Shown here piece by piece: positions 13,979 to 22,051 of a DNA stretch of 22,051 nucleotides. Numbering within the stretch: the stretch's first letter is position 1; each line of letters starts with the position of its first letter. Under the pieces are notes generated by a model. That model saw nothing but the letters and a program-made list of their open reading frames with translations. It did not search any database and was not told the DNA's origin. Origin of the DNA: Desulfobacteraceae bacterium UBA2771 (GTDB taxonomy: Bacteria > Desulfobacterota > Desulfobacteria > Desulfobacterales > Desulfosarcinaceae); the NCBI GenBank assembly GCA_002352605.1, contig DEIP01000028.1:24071-46121 (forward strand), given 5' to 3'. The translations under genes and the position numbers were made by a program.

Positions 13979-15643
13979 ATGCCGGAGATAAATGCCGGGG
14001 ATTATATTGAAGAGCTGCGATTCGATATCCGGGAAAAGGATTTGATCAAAGCCAAGTTGGTGCTGTCCAAAATCGGCGCCGTCGATGACGGCGTTCGCAA
14101 GATGGCGCTGTTTGAGTTAAACCGGGCCGATGACGCCTTTGCGATTCCACTGATTGTTAACCTGATCGCCGAACACCGGGAGCTGGCCAGGGTCTATCCT
14201 CAACTCAAAGAGATATTATACGCCAAATTCCTCTATCATCCGGATATGCTTCTCTCTATGCTCACCCTTGAGGTCAAGCGGGAGATTCGTGTGGTATTGG
14301 TGGCGGTGGCCGGCGAGATCTGCCTGGAAGGGGCGGTCTCGTCGCTACTGGGCATCCTCAACGAAGATGAGGACGAAATGGTCATCAAAGCGGTGATCGA
14401 ATCCTTGGGGATGATCGGAGAGACGGCGGCCACCACGCCCATATCGGAATATCTATACTCCGGGAGCCTGGAGCTGACCATCGCCGCCATCTATGCCCTG
14501 GGGAAGCTGGCCAGCCCCACGGCCTTCCAGCGTCTGGCGGAAAAACTGGGCGTCGACCCGGACCTGGACGTCATGATTCTGGACGTGTTTTCCTCCGACC
14601 AGAGCCCCGAGGCCATCGAACGGCTCAACGAGGTGCTCTCCTCTCATTTCGCCCATCTGAGAAATGCAGCCAAGCAGCGTCTGCGAGACATGGGCGGCAA
14701 AGCCCTACCCGTGTTGATCGGCAATCTGCTCCACGATGACCCGGATCTGCTCATCCACACCCTCAATGTACTGGGCGTAACCGGGGACGGGAGCGCCATC
14801 CTACCCATCCGCAAACTGCTGCACAATGAACCCAAGGACGCCAACGTGCGCTTTGCCGCATACGAGGCGCTGGGACTGCTTCCGGTGGAGAAGGGGGCCT
14901 TCGCCTTGGCCCAGGGCCTCTCCGACCCGGTGGAAAATGTGCGGGCGGCGGCGGCCGTGGCCATCGACCGCAATTATAACACCGTGCTGGCAGCGGGTTT
15001 GAAAAACCTGACCCGCTTCGGTGACCGGGAAACCAGACGGGTCACCGAGACGATACTCAACGCCGGATGTGAGGCGATTTTTCTGGATCTTATGGAAGAA
15101 GCGTCCTTCCAGGCTTGCGCAGTAGATTTTTTGTGCCGGGAGGCGCATCCGGATGTCCGCATCCATTTTGTCGGGTTGATGGCCGAAAACGGCCATGACA
15201 GCCTGGCGGCCAGGATCACCGATCACGCAGAGAGCGGCGTTTCATCGGCCCTGAAAATATTTGCCGTGGATGATTCAAAGATGATCTTGAATATCTACCG
15301 GGGCGTTCTGCACGGCCTGGGCTGTGAATCGAAACTCTTTGAATTTCCCACCGAGGCACTGCAGGCCATCAAATCCGAAACCCCCGACGTCATCTTTACC
15401 GACCTGAACATGCCCCACATCAATGGCATTGAACTGATCCGGGAGGTTCGCCGGCAATTCAACAAAACCATCCTGCCCATTGTCATGGTTACCACCCAGA
15501 ACGAAATCCAGGACAACGAGGCCGCTGTCGAGGCCGGCGTCAACGCCATTTTGCACAAGCCGTTTACCGCCGATGACCTCGGCAAGGTGCTGACGGATCT
15601 CGGAAGGCTGCCGGGCCGTTCAAGGACCTTCGCCGACGCATGA
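13979..15643 (+). CDS. HEAT-repeat protein with C-terminal response-regulator receiver domain
   Basis: Residues about 15-420 of this 554-residue protein are a run of paired helices in HEAT/armadillo style. Examples are VIKAVIESLGMIGE, LTIAAIYALGKLAS and NVRFAAYEALGLLPVEKGAFALAQGL. These usually form a protein-binding solenoid. Residues 425-541 are a complete receiver domain: acid pair Asp431-Asp432, phosphoacceptor Asp475 (VIFTDLNMPHINGIE), Thr505 and Lys527 (ILHKPF). There is no DNA-binding or enzymatic output, so phosphorylation probably controls a protein-protein interaction through the solenoid; that is inference. AGAAAGGATGGA precedes either ATG 13979 or a TTG at 13973. No cognate kinase is adjacent; the hybrid kinase at the window end is a candidate only by proximity. 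Confidence 0.88.
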   Translation: MPEINAGDYIEELRFDIREKDLIKAKLVLSKIGAVDDGVRKMALFELNRADDAFAIPLIVNLIAEHRELARVYPQLKEILYAKFLYHPDMLLSMLTLEVKREIRVVLVAVAGEICLEGAVSSLLGILNEDEDEMVIKAVIESLGMIGETAATTPISEYLYSGSLELTIAAIYALGKLASPTAFQRLAEKLGVDPDLDVMILDVFSSDQSPEAIERLNEVLSSHFAHLRNAAKQRLRDMGGKALPVLIGNLLHDDPDLLIHTLNVLGVTGDGSAILPIRKLLHNEPKDANVRFAAYEALGLLPVEKGAFALAQGLSDPVENVRAAAAVAIDRNYNTVLAAGLKNLTRFGDRETRRVTETILNAGCEAIFLDLMEEASFQACAVDFLCREAHPDVRIHFVGLMAENGHDSLAARITDHAESGVSSALKIFAVDDSKMILNIYRGVLHGLGCESKLFEFPTEALQAIKSETPDVIFTDLNMPHINGIELIREVRRQFNKTILPIVMVTTQNEIQDNEAAVEAGVNAILHKPFTADDLGKVLTDLGRLPGRSRTFADA

Positions 15644-15658
15644 CGAATGGATGATGAA

Positions 15659-15671
15659 CCGCTCAAAGCGG
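15659..15671 (+). terminator. Weak hairpin after the HEAT-receiver gene
   Basis: CCGCT, loop CAA, AGCGG forms a 5-bp stem 15 bp after the stop codon, followed by CCTCAATTTTCC with only a short T-run. It may be a weak terminator. Confidence 0.25.
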
Positions 15672-15791
15672 CCTCAATTTTCCACACACCGATCGAATGA
15701 CAAAAATCGGCCCCACGCCTTCATCGATGATGTTATCTATGGTTGTTTATCGTAATTTATAGAATTTAATTTGCCGATTATTGCAAATGAA

Positions 15792-15820
15792 TTGACTGTA
15801 AATATTTAAATGACTACAAA
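15792..15820 (+). promoter_or_regulatory. Candidate promoter of the porin/di-haem operon
   Basis: The 245-bp gap before the porin gene turns strongly AT-rich from about 15720. Within it TTGACT (15792-15797) and TACAAA (15815-15820) are separated by exactly 17 bp, a plausible sigma-70 promoter with one and two mismatches to consensus. It would give a leader of roughly 60 nt. I see no convincing operator palindrome nearby. Confidence 0.4.
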
Positions 15821-15888
15821 TGACCCTTCTAACGGCTGCTGATATGGTATCGCGCTGTCATTGAACTCATTCAGATAAAGATCGTCAA

Positions 15889-17208
15889 ATGTCGAGAAAG
15901 ACCAAGTTCTTCGTTGATACCGGCATCCTTTGCAAAGTCCTCATCTTTTCGATTTCCGTTTTTTTCCCCTTGCAAGATGCGTTGGCCGAAAGAATTTTTT
16001 TCGCCGGATACAAGGGCGGTTTCTATATCCGCTCTGAAGAGGAAGGCGGGATGGAGCTGAGGATCGGCGGCGCCTTTCAAAGCGATTATCGGTACTATAC
16101 AGAAGCGGAGCGGGCCGACAACCGATTTGATATTCGGCGGTCGCGATTGTGTTTCCGGGGACAGCTGACCCGCTATTTTCGATTCGGAATGGAATACGAG
16201 TTTCAGGGAAATGAAACCGATAACCTTGTAGATGCCTATGGAGAGGCTCTCTTTGGGCCATCGGCGTTACGTTTCGGGCAATTTAAAGAACCCTTCAGTC
16301 TCGAATGGCAATCGGTGGATAAAGCCCAATATTTTGCCGAACGCTCAATGGGGTTTTATCTGGGCCCCAAACGCGACATCGGTATCATGCTGCACGGGTC
16401 CTGGTTCCAGGATGCGATCATGGCTGCCGCCGGTTTGTTCAACGGTGACGGTGACGATGGCGCGGCTTCCGGGCCTGAGGAGGACGGCCCTGAAATCGCC
16501 GCAAGAATCATCTTTTCTCCCTTCAAAAGATCCTCTTTCCCATGGCTCAACGGTATTCAGTTCGGTGCATCGGCAACCTATGCGGAGATCGATCCCCTCA
16601 ATGTTGATCTGAAGGTCAAAAGTACCGGAATGGTGGGGACGGATAGAAACCTATATCTTCTGACGCACAACACCAAATTTGGTGTGATCCAGGATGTGAG
16701 AAGCCGTCAACGTCTCAACGTTGAAGCGGCATGGGCCATCGGCCCCGTTCTTATTCAAGGCGAGTATTTTACATTAACCTATGCAGACCTGGAGGCGACG
16801 GGGGACAATCCTGTCGATGCTGATTTTTCATCCTGGTATGCCGGCGTCATGTGGTGCGTGACCGGTGAAAAACCCATCTTGTCCAAAGGGGTCGTCGAAC
16901 CCATATACCCGAATCATTTTTTCAATCCACAGGAAGGCACCTGGGGCGCGTTGTGTCTCGCCGCTCGGGTTGAGCATTTCAGTGGTGACGAAAACTGGAT
17001 CAATCCGGCATCATTCGTCTCGGTGGAGGAGGCCGACGCCTATAGCCTGGCAGTGAACTGGGTGCTTTATCCCATGCTCCGGATCATTCTCGATTACACC
17101 CACACCAACCTGTCCGATCCCATCCGGGTAAGGGTGCTGCCCGATGGTTCGGCCGATTATATCGAAACAGAGAATGTTGTTACCTGTCGATTCAGTATCG
17201 ATTTCTAA
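15889..17208 (+). CDS. Outer-membrane porin, OprO/OprP (phosphate-selective porin) type
   Basis: This 439-residue protein has a signal peptide with a hydrophobic core (about 13-28) and a probable cleavage site after ALA at 31-33. The mature part is rich in alternating beta-strand residues. It contains FDIRRSRLCFRGQLTRYFRFGMEYEF-type wording (about 82-107, in parts), ALRFGQFKEPFSLEW and AERSMGFYLGPKRDIGIMLHG, which match the porin O/P family. The chain ends in aromatic FSIDF, as expected for an outer-membrane barrel recognised by BamA. The family name does not prove phosphate specificity. The ribosome binding site (AGATAAAG) is weak. The next gene starts 11 bp after the stop, so the two products probably act together in the envelope. 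Confidence 0.88.
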   Translation: MSRKTKFFVDTGILCKVLIFSISVFFPLQDALAERIFFAGYKGGFYIRSEEEGGMELRIGGAFQSDYRYYTEAERADNRFDIRRSRLCFRGQLTRYFRFGMEYEFQGNETDNLVDAYGEALFGPSALRFGQFKEPFSLEWQSVDKAQYFAERSMGFYLGPKRDIGIMLHGSWFQDAIMAAAGLFNGDGDDGAASGPEEDGPEIAARIIFSPFKRSSFPWLNGIQFGASATYAEIDPLNVDLKVKSTGMVGTDRNLYLLTHNTKFGVIQDVRSRQRLNVEAAWAIGPVLIQGEYFTLTYADLEATGDNPVDADFSSWYAGVMWCVTGEKPILSKGVVEPIYPNHFFNPQEGTWGALCLAARVEHFSGDENWINPASFVSVEEADAYSLAVNWVLYPMLRIILDYTHTNLSDPIRVRVLPDGSADYIETENVVTCRFSIDF

Positions 17209-17219
17209 AGGAGAGAGAA

Positions 17220-18953
17220 ATGAAGAAGTTGAAATGGATGGCCTGTCTGTTGATCACGTCACTGCTGTTGGGAACGACGGCATTTGCCGCCTATCACCAC
17301 GAAGGGGAAAAGGATGCCGACAAGTTTTTGGACGTCTATCCGGCCAAATCCGGCACCAAACTGGACAACTGCAATCTCTGCCATAGCGGCGGCTCTTATG
17401 TGAATTATAAAGGTAGAACCGTGGAGTTGGGCAGCTGCCAGTGGTGCCATCAGGCATACGGTTATGATGGGGCCGGTGATATCGAAGAAACCATCAATAC
17501 CTACGGCACAGCGTATAAAGCGGCCGGCCGAAATGCCCAGGCCATATCCCGGATCAATGCCTTGGATGGTGACGGTGACGGGTATTCCAATGCCAACGAA
17601 ATTGCCGCCAATGCCTTTCCCGGTGATGCGAACGACCATCCGGGATTGAAAACGGCGCCCTATCGTGTTTATACCCGGGGTCAGGTGGAAGCGCTCGGCG
17701 CCCACTCCCAGTTCATGCTGATGAACACCTCACGATCGGGTGACTTTTATGCCGAATATACCGGTGTGCCGATGAAAGATCTGCTGGATGACGCCGGCGT
17801 GTCGGATACGGCCACCGGTGTGTGGGTGTATGCGCCCGATGGTTGGGGGCAAAACCATCCGTTGGAATATAATGCGGACCTTGACATGTACCATGTTTAC
17901 GGCAATGCGCCGGGACAGTCCTACCAATACCCGCCGGCCACATACTATTACGACCTGGAAGCGGATGTTGATCGGAATCCGGACTCCGGCTGGTGCGACT
18001 ATAGCGCCCCTTCCTGTGCGGGCCGGTCCCATGGCGATACCATCCCCGTCTCCGATGGTCTCAAGGCCATATTGGCTTATAAACGAGAAGGCGCCTATCT
18101 GGATAAGGGGGTGCTGAACGATGAGAACAAACTGGATGGTGAAGGGCCGTTCCGGGTCGTCGTTCCTCAAAAATACGTCGACGCACCGGATCAGTCCAGT
18201 AAATCCGGTGACCAAGAGGTAAAATGGTCCTATAATTATGATTGGGACCACAGTGCGGGTTCATGTTCCCGGTCGGCAACCATCATAAAAATCGAACCCC
18301 TACCCGTCGGTACGACCGACATCGATATCCTCGAAGCCGGATGGGGTTATGTCGATCAGAGCAAGATTATCATTTACGGCGCCATTGATGGTACGGATTC
18401 CAATGGAAACGGCATCCTGGACAGCGAGGAAGGCACCGATGCCGCCGATGATTTTGACGGTGACGGGACACCCGACTACATGGATTCGGACACGGCCGCG
18501 GTCCGGAATCCCAAAGGTGTCGAGAAAGTTCACCTCCACACATCAAGCGGCGATTTCTCAGACGTTGCCTGTCTGGATGATGATGATCGGTCGCTGCCCC
18601 AAAATGGAAAACCCGAGCGGTTATTCCCCTACGGTGTGAACCGGTTTCTGGTTACCGGCCTTATGGCGGGCGAATCGGTGACCGTATCCATCAAATTTCC
18701 GGGTACCGTAGCTACGGATGCGCAGTACTACAAAGTCAATGCCTCTGGTCGGTGGGAAGAAATTACTTTCGGAAGTAATGACGGAGACGACACGATTACC
18801 CTTACCCTGACCGACGGAGACCCGGATACCGATGCGGATGGCATTGCCAACGGCGTCATCGACGATCCGGGTGCACTGACGACCGCCACAACCACACCCG
18901 TACCATCTTCCGATAGCAGTGGGGGGTGTTTTTTCACAACGCTTTTAAGATAG
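17220..18953 (+). CDS. Secreted multidomain protein: di-haem motifs, calcium-loop-like repeats, possible SUOX-fold domain, probable choice-of-anchor U domain
   Basis: This 577-residue protein begins with a signal peptide (MKKLKWMACLLITSLLLG, cleavage near AFA at 21-23). Two CxxCH motifs, CNLCH (51-55) and CQWCH (73-77), predict two covalent c-type haems. DGDGDGYSNANE (116-127) and later DSNGNGILD and DGDGTPDYMDSD (393-424) look like calcium-binding loops. Residues about 147-320 resemble the sulfite-oxidase molybdopterin-domain fold, with YTGVPMKDLLDDAGV (180-194) and GEGPFRVVVP; whether cofactor is bound is unclear. Residues about 433-553 resemble choice-of-anchor U (FPYGVNRFLVTGL, YYKVNASGRWEEI, NGVIDDPGAL), ending in a short GGCFFTTLLR tail. 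AAAGGAGAG gives a strong ribosome binding site 11 bp after the porin gene. The electron partner is unknown. Confidence 0.75.
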   Translation: MKKLKWMACLLITSLLLGTTAFAAYHHEGEKDADKFLDVYPAKSGTKLDNCNLCHSGGSYVNYKGRTVELGSCQWCHQAYGYDGAGDIEETINTYGTAYKAAGRNAQAISRINALDGDGDGYSNANEIAANAFPGDANDHPGLKTAPYRVYTRGQVEALGAHSQFMLMNTSRSGDFYAEYTGVPMKDLLDDAGVSDTATGVWVYAPDGWGQNHPLEYNADLDMYHVYGNAPGQSYQYPPATYYYDLEADVDRNPDSGWCDYSAPSCAGRSHGDTIPVSDGLKAILAYKREGAYLDKGVLNDENKLDGEGPFRVVVPQKYVDAPDQSSKSGDQEVKWSYNYDWDHSAGSCSRSATIIKIEPLPVGTTDIDILEAGWGYVDQSKIIIYGAIDGTDSNGNGILDSEEGTDAADDFDGDGTPDYMDSDTAAVRNPKGVEKVHLHTSSGDFSDVACLDDDDRSLPQNGKPERLFPYGVNRFLVTGLMAGESVTVSIKFPGTVATDAQYYKVNASGRWEEITFGSNDGDDTITLTLTDGDPDTDADGIANGVIDDPGALTTATTTPVPSSDSSGGCFFTTLLR

Positions 18954-18979
18954 TTTTATCAAATGGGCGCTACTGGACC

Positions 18980-19020
18980 AAAAAACATGCCGAATGGACG
19001 GGCCATTCGGCATGTTTTTT
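18980..19020. terminator. Strong bidirectional Rho-independent terminator
   Basis: A perfect 18-bp stem pairs 18980-18997 with 19003-19020 around the loop ACGGG. The core is CATGCCGAATGG, flanked by an A-run on the left and a T-run on the right, so it works as an intrinsic terminator in both directions. It sits between the convergent di-haem protein gene and the HD-GYP gene, beginning 27 bp after the stop of the former. Confidence 0.92.
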
Positions 19021-19029
19021 TCCGGGGTG

Positions 19030-20082
19030 CTATAGCCAGGGGGCGGAATCCGCGTTGTCGGCGTCAAATTTGAAGCCTTGATCGATAAACAGATCCCGGC
19101 AGGCCGAAACCGCGTCGGCATCGTATCGTTTCCCTTTTTGTTCCGCGATTTTCGCCAGGGCTGCCTCGATTCCGCGAGCCGGTCGATAGGGGCGAAAAGA
19201 GCTGCTGGCTTCAGTGACGTCGGCAACCGCCAATATTCTCGCCTCCAGCAGGATGGCGTCTCCTGAAAGTCCCTGCGGGTAGCCCGAGCCGTCCAGCCGT
19301 TCATGATGCTGGAACACCATCTGGGCCACGGGCCATGGAAAGGGAATGTCTTTCAAGATATCAAAAGCGATTTGGGGATGAATTTTGATCATTTCAAACT
19401 CGGCGTCAAGCAACCGGCCTGCCCGGCTGAGGATGGAAACGGGGATGCGGATCTTGCCCACATCGTGCAGGATTCCTGCGATACGAATACCGTCGACAAC
19501 CCCCGTTTCGAGTCCCATTTTCTCTGCGATGGCGCAGGCCAGTTGTGCAACCCGTTGCATGTGGCCGGCCGTATAAGGGTCCCTGATCTCAATCATCTGT
19601 GCCATGCTGCGGATGCTGGCGTCGAGAATTTCTCTGATTTCGGCCGTTTTCTGCTCGACTTGATGCGCCAGAAGCAAGTTTTGGGATTGCAGTTGCAGCC
19701 TCATCTCCTCGAGTGATAGGTGTGTTTGAATCCTCGCTTTGACCTCCGCCGTGTGAAAGGGTTTGGTGATATAGTCCACCGCACCCAATTCAAAGCCTCT
19801 GGTTTTGCTTACGGTTTCATTCATGGCCGTAATAAAAATGATCGGAATGGATGCGGTCTCCGAATTGGCTTTTAAACGGGCGCACACCTCGTAACCATTC
19901 ATCTCCGGCATCATAATATCCAGCAGCACGAGATCCGGTTTGTGTTTAACCGCGTACGCCACGGCGTTGAGACCGTTTTTGGCAATGCCCAAATGGTAGT
20001 CCGCTTTCAAGGTGTTTACCAGCAGATCGATGTTTGTGGCGTTGTCATCCACAATCAGCACCAACGGTCGAGATGGATTCAT
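19030..20082 (-). CDS. Response regulator with HD-GYP domain (putative cyclic-di-GMP phosphodiesterase)
   Basis: The 350-residue protein joins an N-terminal receiver domain (about 7-125; Asp12, phosphoacceptor Asp55 in LVLLDIMMPEMNG, Lys107) to a coiled-coil linker (about 125-155) and an HD-GYP domain. The catalytic signature is present: HDVGK with His206-Asp207, and HHERLDGSGYP (259-269) with the intact GYP triplet. Proteins of this type usually hydrolyse cyclic-di-GMP and are switched by phosphorylation. The usual metal-site wording near ADV-DA is ADVTEASSS here, a conservative change. I chose ATG 20082, preceded by AGGA at 7 bp; a TTG at 20097 would overlap the kinase stop. The kinase gene ends 11 bp upstream, so both are probably one operon and may form a signalling pair. 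Confidence 0.93.
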   Translation of the reverse strand: MNPSRPLVLIVDDNATNIDLLVNTLKADYHLGIAKNGLNAVAYAVKHKPDLVLLDIMMPEMNGYEVCARLKANSETASIPIIFITAMNETVSKTRGFELGAVDYITKPFHTAEVKARIQTHLSLEEMRLQLQSQNLLLAHQVEQKTAEIREILDASIRSMAQMIEIRDPYTAGHMQRVAQLACAIAEKMGLETGVVDGIRIAGILHDVGKIRIPVSILSRAGRLLDAEFEMIKIHPQIAFDILKDIPFPWPVAQMVFQHHERLDGSGYPQGLSGDAILLEARILAVADVTEASSSFRPYRPARGIEAALAKIAEQKGKRYDADAVSACRDLFIDQGFKFDADNADSAPWL

Positions 20083-20093
20083 GGGTTTTCCTG

Positions 20094-22051
20094 TCAACTT
20101 TTTCGAATCTTGCGGATTGTTTCCAAAGCCTGGTCATAGTCGTAGCGATTGACCTGGTTTTCCAGTGTTTTTAGATTGAAAGGGTCGATATGCCCGCACC
20201 GGGCTGCTTTTTGGCTGACGGCAGGCATGGTTTTCATGATTGCTACCGGATCGGCCCGGCCGATCGCCTCGGCCAGCCGAGTTAAAAGCGCTTCGACTCG
20301 AAGACCGGTTTCAGCGGTTACCGGTACGGGTGCATCGCCGGGTTCAGGTTCCGCCAGTGATTGAATCGATTCGAGAACCCGATTCAGGTCGGATATCACG
20401 TTTTCGATCAAACCCTCAAGGCCGGACGGCTCGAATTCCGTCGAAGTATCCTCATGACAGGCGGTTTCCAGCGCGTGCGCAGCCAGATGCAGTTCGGTGG
20501 CGCCGATGTTGGCGGCACTGCCTTTGAGGCTGTGGGCCAGCCGGCGAATCGACGCCGTGTGGTTCCCGGAAAATGCCTCTCTTATCTTTTTCGCGGTGTT
20601 CCGGTTATCGGCAAGAAAGCCGATCATGATGCGCTTGAACGTGAGGCCGTCGATATTCATTGCCTCCAGGATCCGGGCGATGTCGAGTCCCGGCAGTCGA
20701 TCTGGAAGGATGCTACCATTTTCAGGTGCAGGTCCGAATGCGTCGGGCCGCCCGTCTTCGGCATTCGTTCCACCATCGGCTTTCGGGCCGACGGGGGTCC
20801 CATCTTCTTCTGATTCCGACAGCCGCTTTCGGGTCCGCAGCAACTGCCAGAGTGTATGAAACAGGCGATCCTGATTGACCGGTTTGGAGATGTATCCATC
20901 CATGCCCGTTTCCAGGCACTTCTCTTCGTCGCCCTTCATGGCATGGGCCGTCATGGCAACGATGGGAATTGAAACGCCTTGGGGTAGTTCACGAATCAAC
21001 CGGGTGGCTTCGAAGCCGTTCATCACGGGCATTTGAATATCCATTAGCACGGCGTCGAAGGGTCTGTCCCGTATGGCCTGGACGGCGGCTTCACCGTTGT
21101 TGACGATGGTGACGGCGATGCCGGCCCCTTCCAAAATGGCTTGGGCCACCTGCTGGTTGGTGGGGTTGTCTTCGGCGACCAGGATTCGTATTCCTTTCAG
21201 TGGTTTTCGGTAAATAGAGGCCCGGGTAATGAAATTATTTTTACGGCCGGTCGCCTTGAACCCCGCTTTGCCGAAACCGTCCATGATGGCATCAAACAGC
21301 GTCGACGGATAGATGGGTTTGGTCAGAAACCCGTTGATTCCCGCTTGCTCAGCTTCGAGGCGCTGTGCTTCCGTGCCGAAAGCCGTCATCATGATGATGG
21401 GAATGCTCAGTTTTAACTCCCGCCGGATCTTTTTTGAGACCTCGATGCCATCCATTCCAGGCATCTTCCAGTCCATCATGATCAGTTCGATGGGATTGTT
21501 GCGCAGAAAATTGTCCTTCAGGCGGCTCAAGGCTTCCGCTCCCGAAGTAAGGGATTCAACCCTGAAACCAAAAGATCCCAAAATCTTACGCATGATGGTC
21601 CGGCTGTCGGCCAGGTCGTCGACCACGAGTATGTTCAAGCCCTCGATATCAGGAGGAACGACCGGTTCGGCAATCGGTTCGGCGGATGGTTGGCTGACAC
21701 GCACCGTAAAGAAAAAGGTGCTGCCCTTTCCCAACTCGGTGTCGACCCCGATCTCGCCGTCCATCATCGTTACCAGTTGCTTGCAGATGCTCAAACCCAG
21801 GCCGGTGCCTTGGTGTTTCCGTGTCGAAGAGGTATCGGCCTGGCTGAAGGGCTCGAACAGCAGACCGGTGTATTCTGCAGCAATGCCGGTGCCTGTATCT
21901 TTCACCGAGAAGGCCAAAACGATCCGATCGGTTTCCAAATCGTCCGTCGGCTCCGTAACCGCCTTGACAGCCAGCAGGATCATGCCGCCCGATTCCGTGA
22001 ATTTAACGGCGTTGCTGAGCAGATTGGCCAAAATCTGTCCCAGGCGCAAGG
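20094..22051 (-). CDS. Hybrid sensor histidine kinase, partial: HATPase-REC-REC-HPt
   Basis: The 5' end lies beyond the window, so the sensor and phosphoacceptor-His regions are missing. Counting from the first visible codons (651 residues), the HATPase domain has the N-box ILANLLSNAVKF (6-17), DTGTGI (51-56) and GTGLGLSI (81-88). A first receiver spans about 139-258 (Asp193 in MMDWKMPGMDG) and a second about 287-405 (Asp337 in LMDIQMPVMNG). An acidic linker leads to an HPt domain (about 456-563) with phosphorylatable His506 in AHSLKGSAANIG. This is a complete phosphorelay on one chain. A C-terminal tail (about 575-651) has no function I can name. It is encoded just upstream of the HD-GYP regulator, a likely receiver of the phosphoryl group from the HPt domain. 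Confidence 0.95.
   Translation of the reverse strand, partial: LRLGQILANLLSNAVKFTESGGMILLAVKAVTEPTDDLETDRIVLAFSVKDTGTGIAAEYTGLLFEPFSQADTSSTRKHQGTGLGLSICKQLVTMMDGEIGVDTELGKGSTFFFTVRVSQPSAEPIAEPVVPPDIEGLNILVVDDLADSRTIMRKILGSFGFRVESLTSGAEALSRLKDNFLRNNPIELIMMDWKMPGMDGIEVSKKIRRELKLSIPIIMMTAFGTEAQRLEAEQAGINGFLTKPIYPSTLFDAIMDGFGKAGFKATGRKNNFITRASIYRKPLKGIRILVAEDNPTNQQVAQAILEGAGIAVTIVNNGEAAVQAIRDRPFDAVLMDIQMPVMNGFEATRLIRELPQGVSIPIVAMTAHAMKGDEEKCLETGMDGYISKPVNQDRLFHTLWQLLRTRKRLSESEEDGTPVGPKADGGTNAEDGRPDAFGPAPENGSILPDRLPGLDIARILEAMNIDGLTFKRIMIGFLADNRNTAKKIREAFSGNHTASIRRLAHSLKGSAANIGATELHLAAHALETACHEDTSTEFEPSGLEGLIENVISDLNRVLESIQSLAEPEPGDAPVPVTAETGLRVEALLTRLAEAIGRADPVAIMKTMPAVSQKAARCGHIDPFNLKTLENQVNRYDYDQALETIRKIRKS

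Overview
This is a GC-rich bacterial chromosome segment that looks like a Desulfobacterota (former Deltaproteobacteria, Desulfosarcina-like) genome. That assignment is inferred from the translation/RNA-modification gene order, a dispersed inverted repeat of a kind I associate with this group, a secreted di-haem protein with a probable choice-of-anchor U domain, and long hybrid kinase / HD-GYP proteins. No rRNA gene or other taxonomic marker is present. I see no tRNA, CRISPR array, transposase or phage gene.

Layout. (1) 77-1069 encodes a PP-loop tRNA-thiolase-like protein. (2) 1229-1818, minus strand, is a DinJ/YafQ-type toxin-antitoxin pair whose promoter carries a perfect palindrome over the -10 box. 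(3) 1885-2943, minus strand, is rlmN, divergent from (4) a long plus-strand housekeeping cluster: ffh, rpsP, khpA, rimM, trmD, a SPOUT-type RNA methyltransferase, rplS, rnhB, a yraN-type nuclease-fold gene, rsmI and a phosphopantetheinyl transferase (3137-9838). Most of these genes overlap or nearly touch and they form the SRP/ribosome-maturation operon. A 124-bp inverted-repeat element splits the cluster between the methyltransferase and rplS. (5) 9915-10302 holds hisE, preceded by a possible 14-codon minicistron and followed by only the first 17 codons of hisG, so a his gene pair has been broken here. (6) 10412-12607 is a DUF255/thioredoxin-fold protein, convergent with mutY (12710-13783, minus). 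(7) 13979-15643 is a HEAT-repeat protein ending in a response-regulator receiver domain. (8) 15889-18953 is a two-gene unit: an OprO/OprP-like porin followed 11 bp later by a secreted multidomain protein with two c-type haem motifs, calcium-loop-like repeats, a possible sulfite-oxidase-fold domain and a probable choice-of-anchor U domain. A strong bidirectional terminator closes it. (9) 19030 to the window end, minus strand, holds a hybrid histidine kinase (truncated by the window edge) and an HD-GYP response regulator, probably co-transcribed.

The most interesting parts are the porin/di-haem operon (a candidate envelope electron-transfer or redox module), the hisE/hisG remnant, the dispersed repeat with a possible solo arm elsewhere in the window, and the HEAT-receiver fusion. 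Much of the rest is conserved housekeeping DNA.
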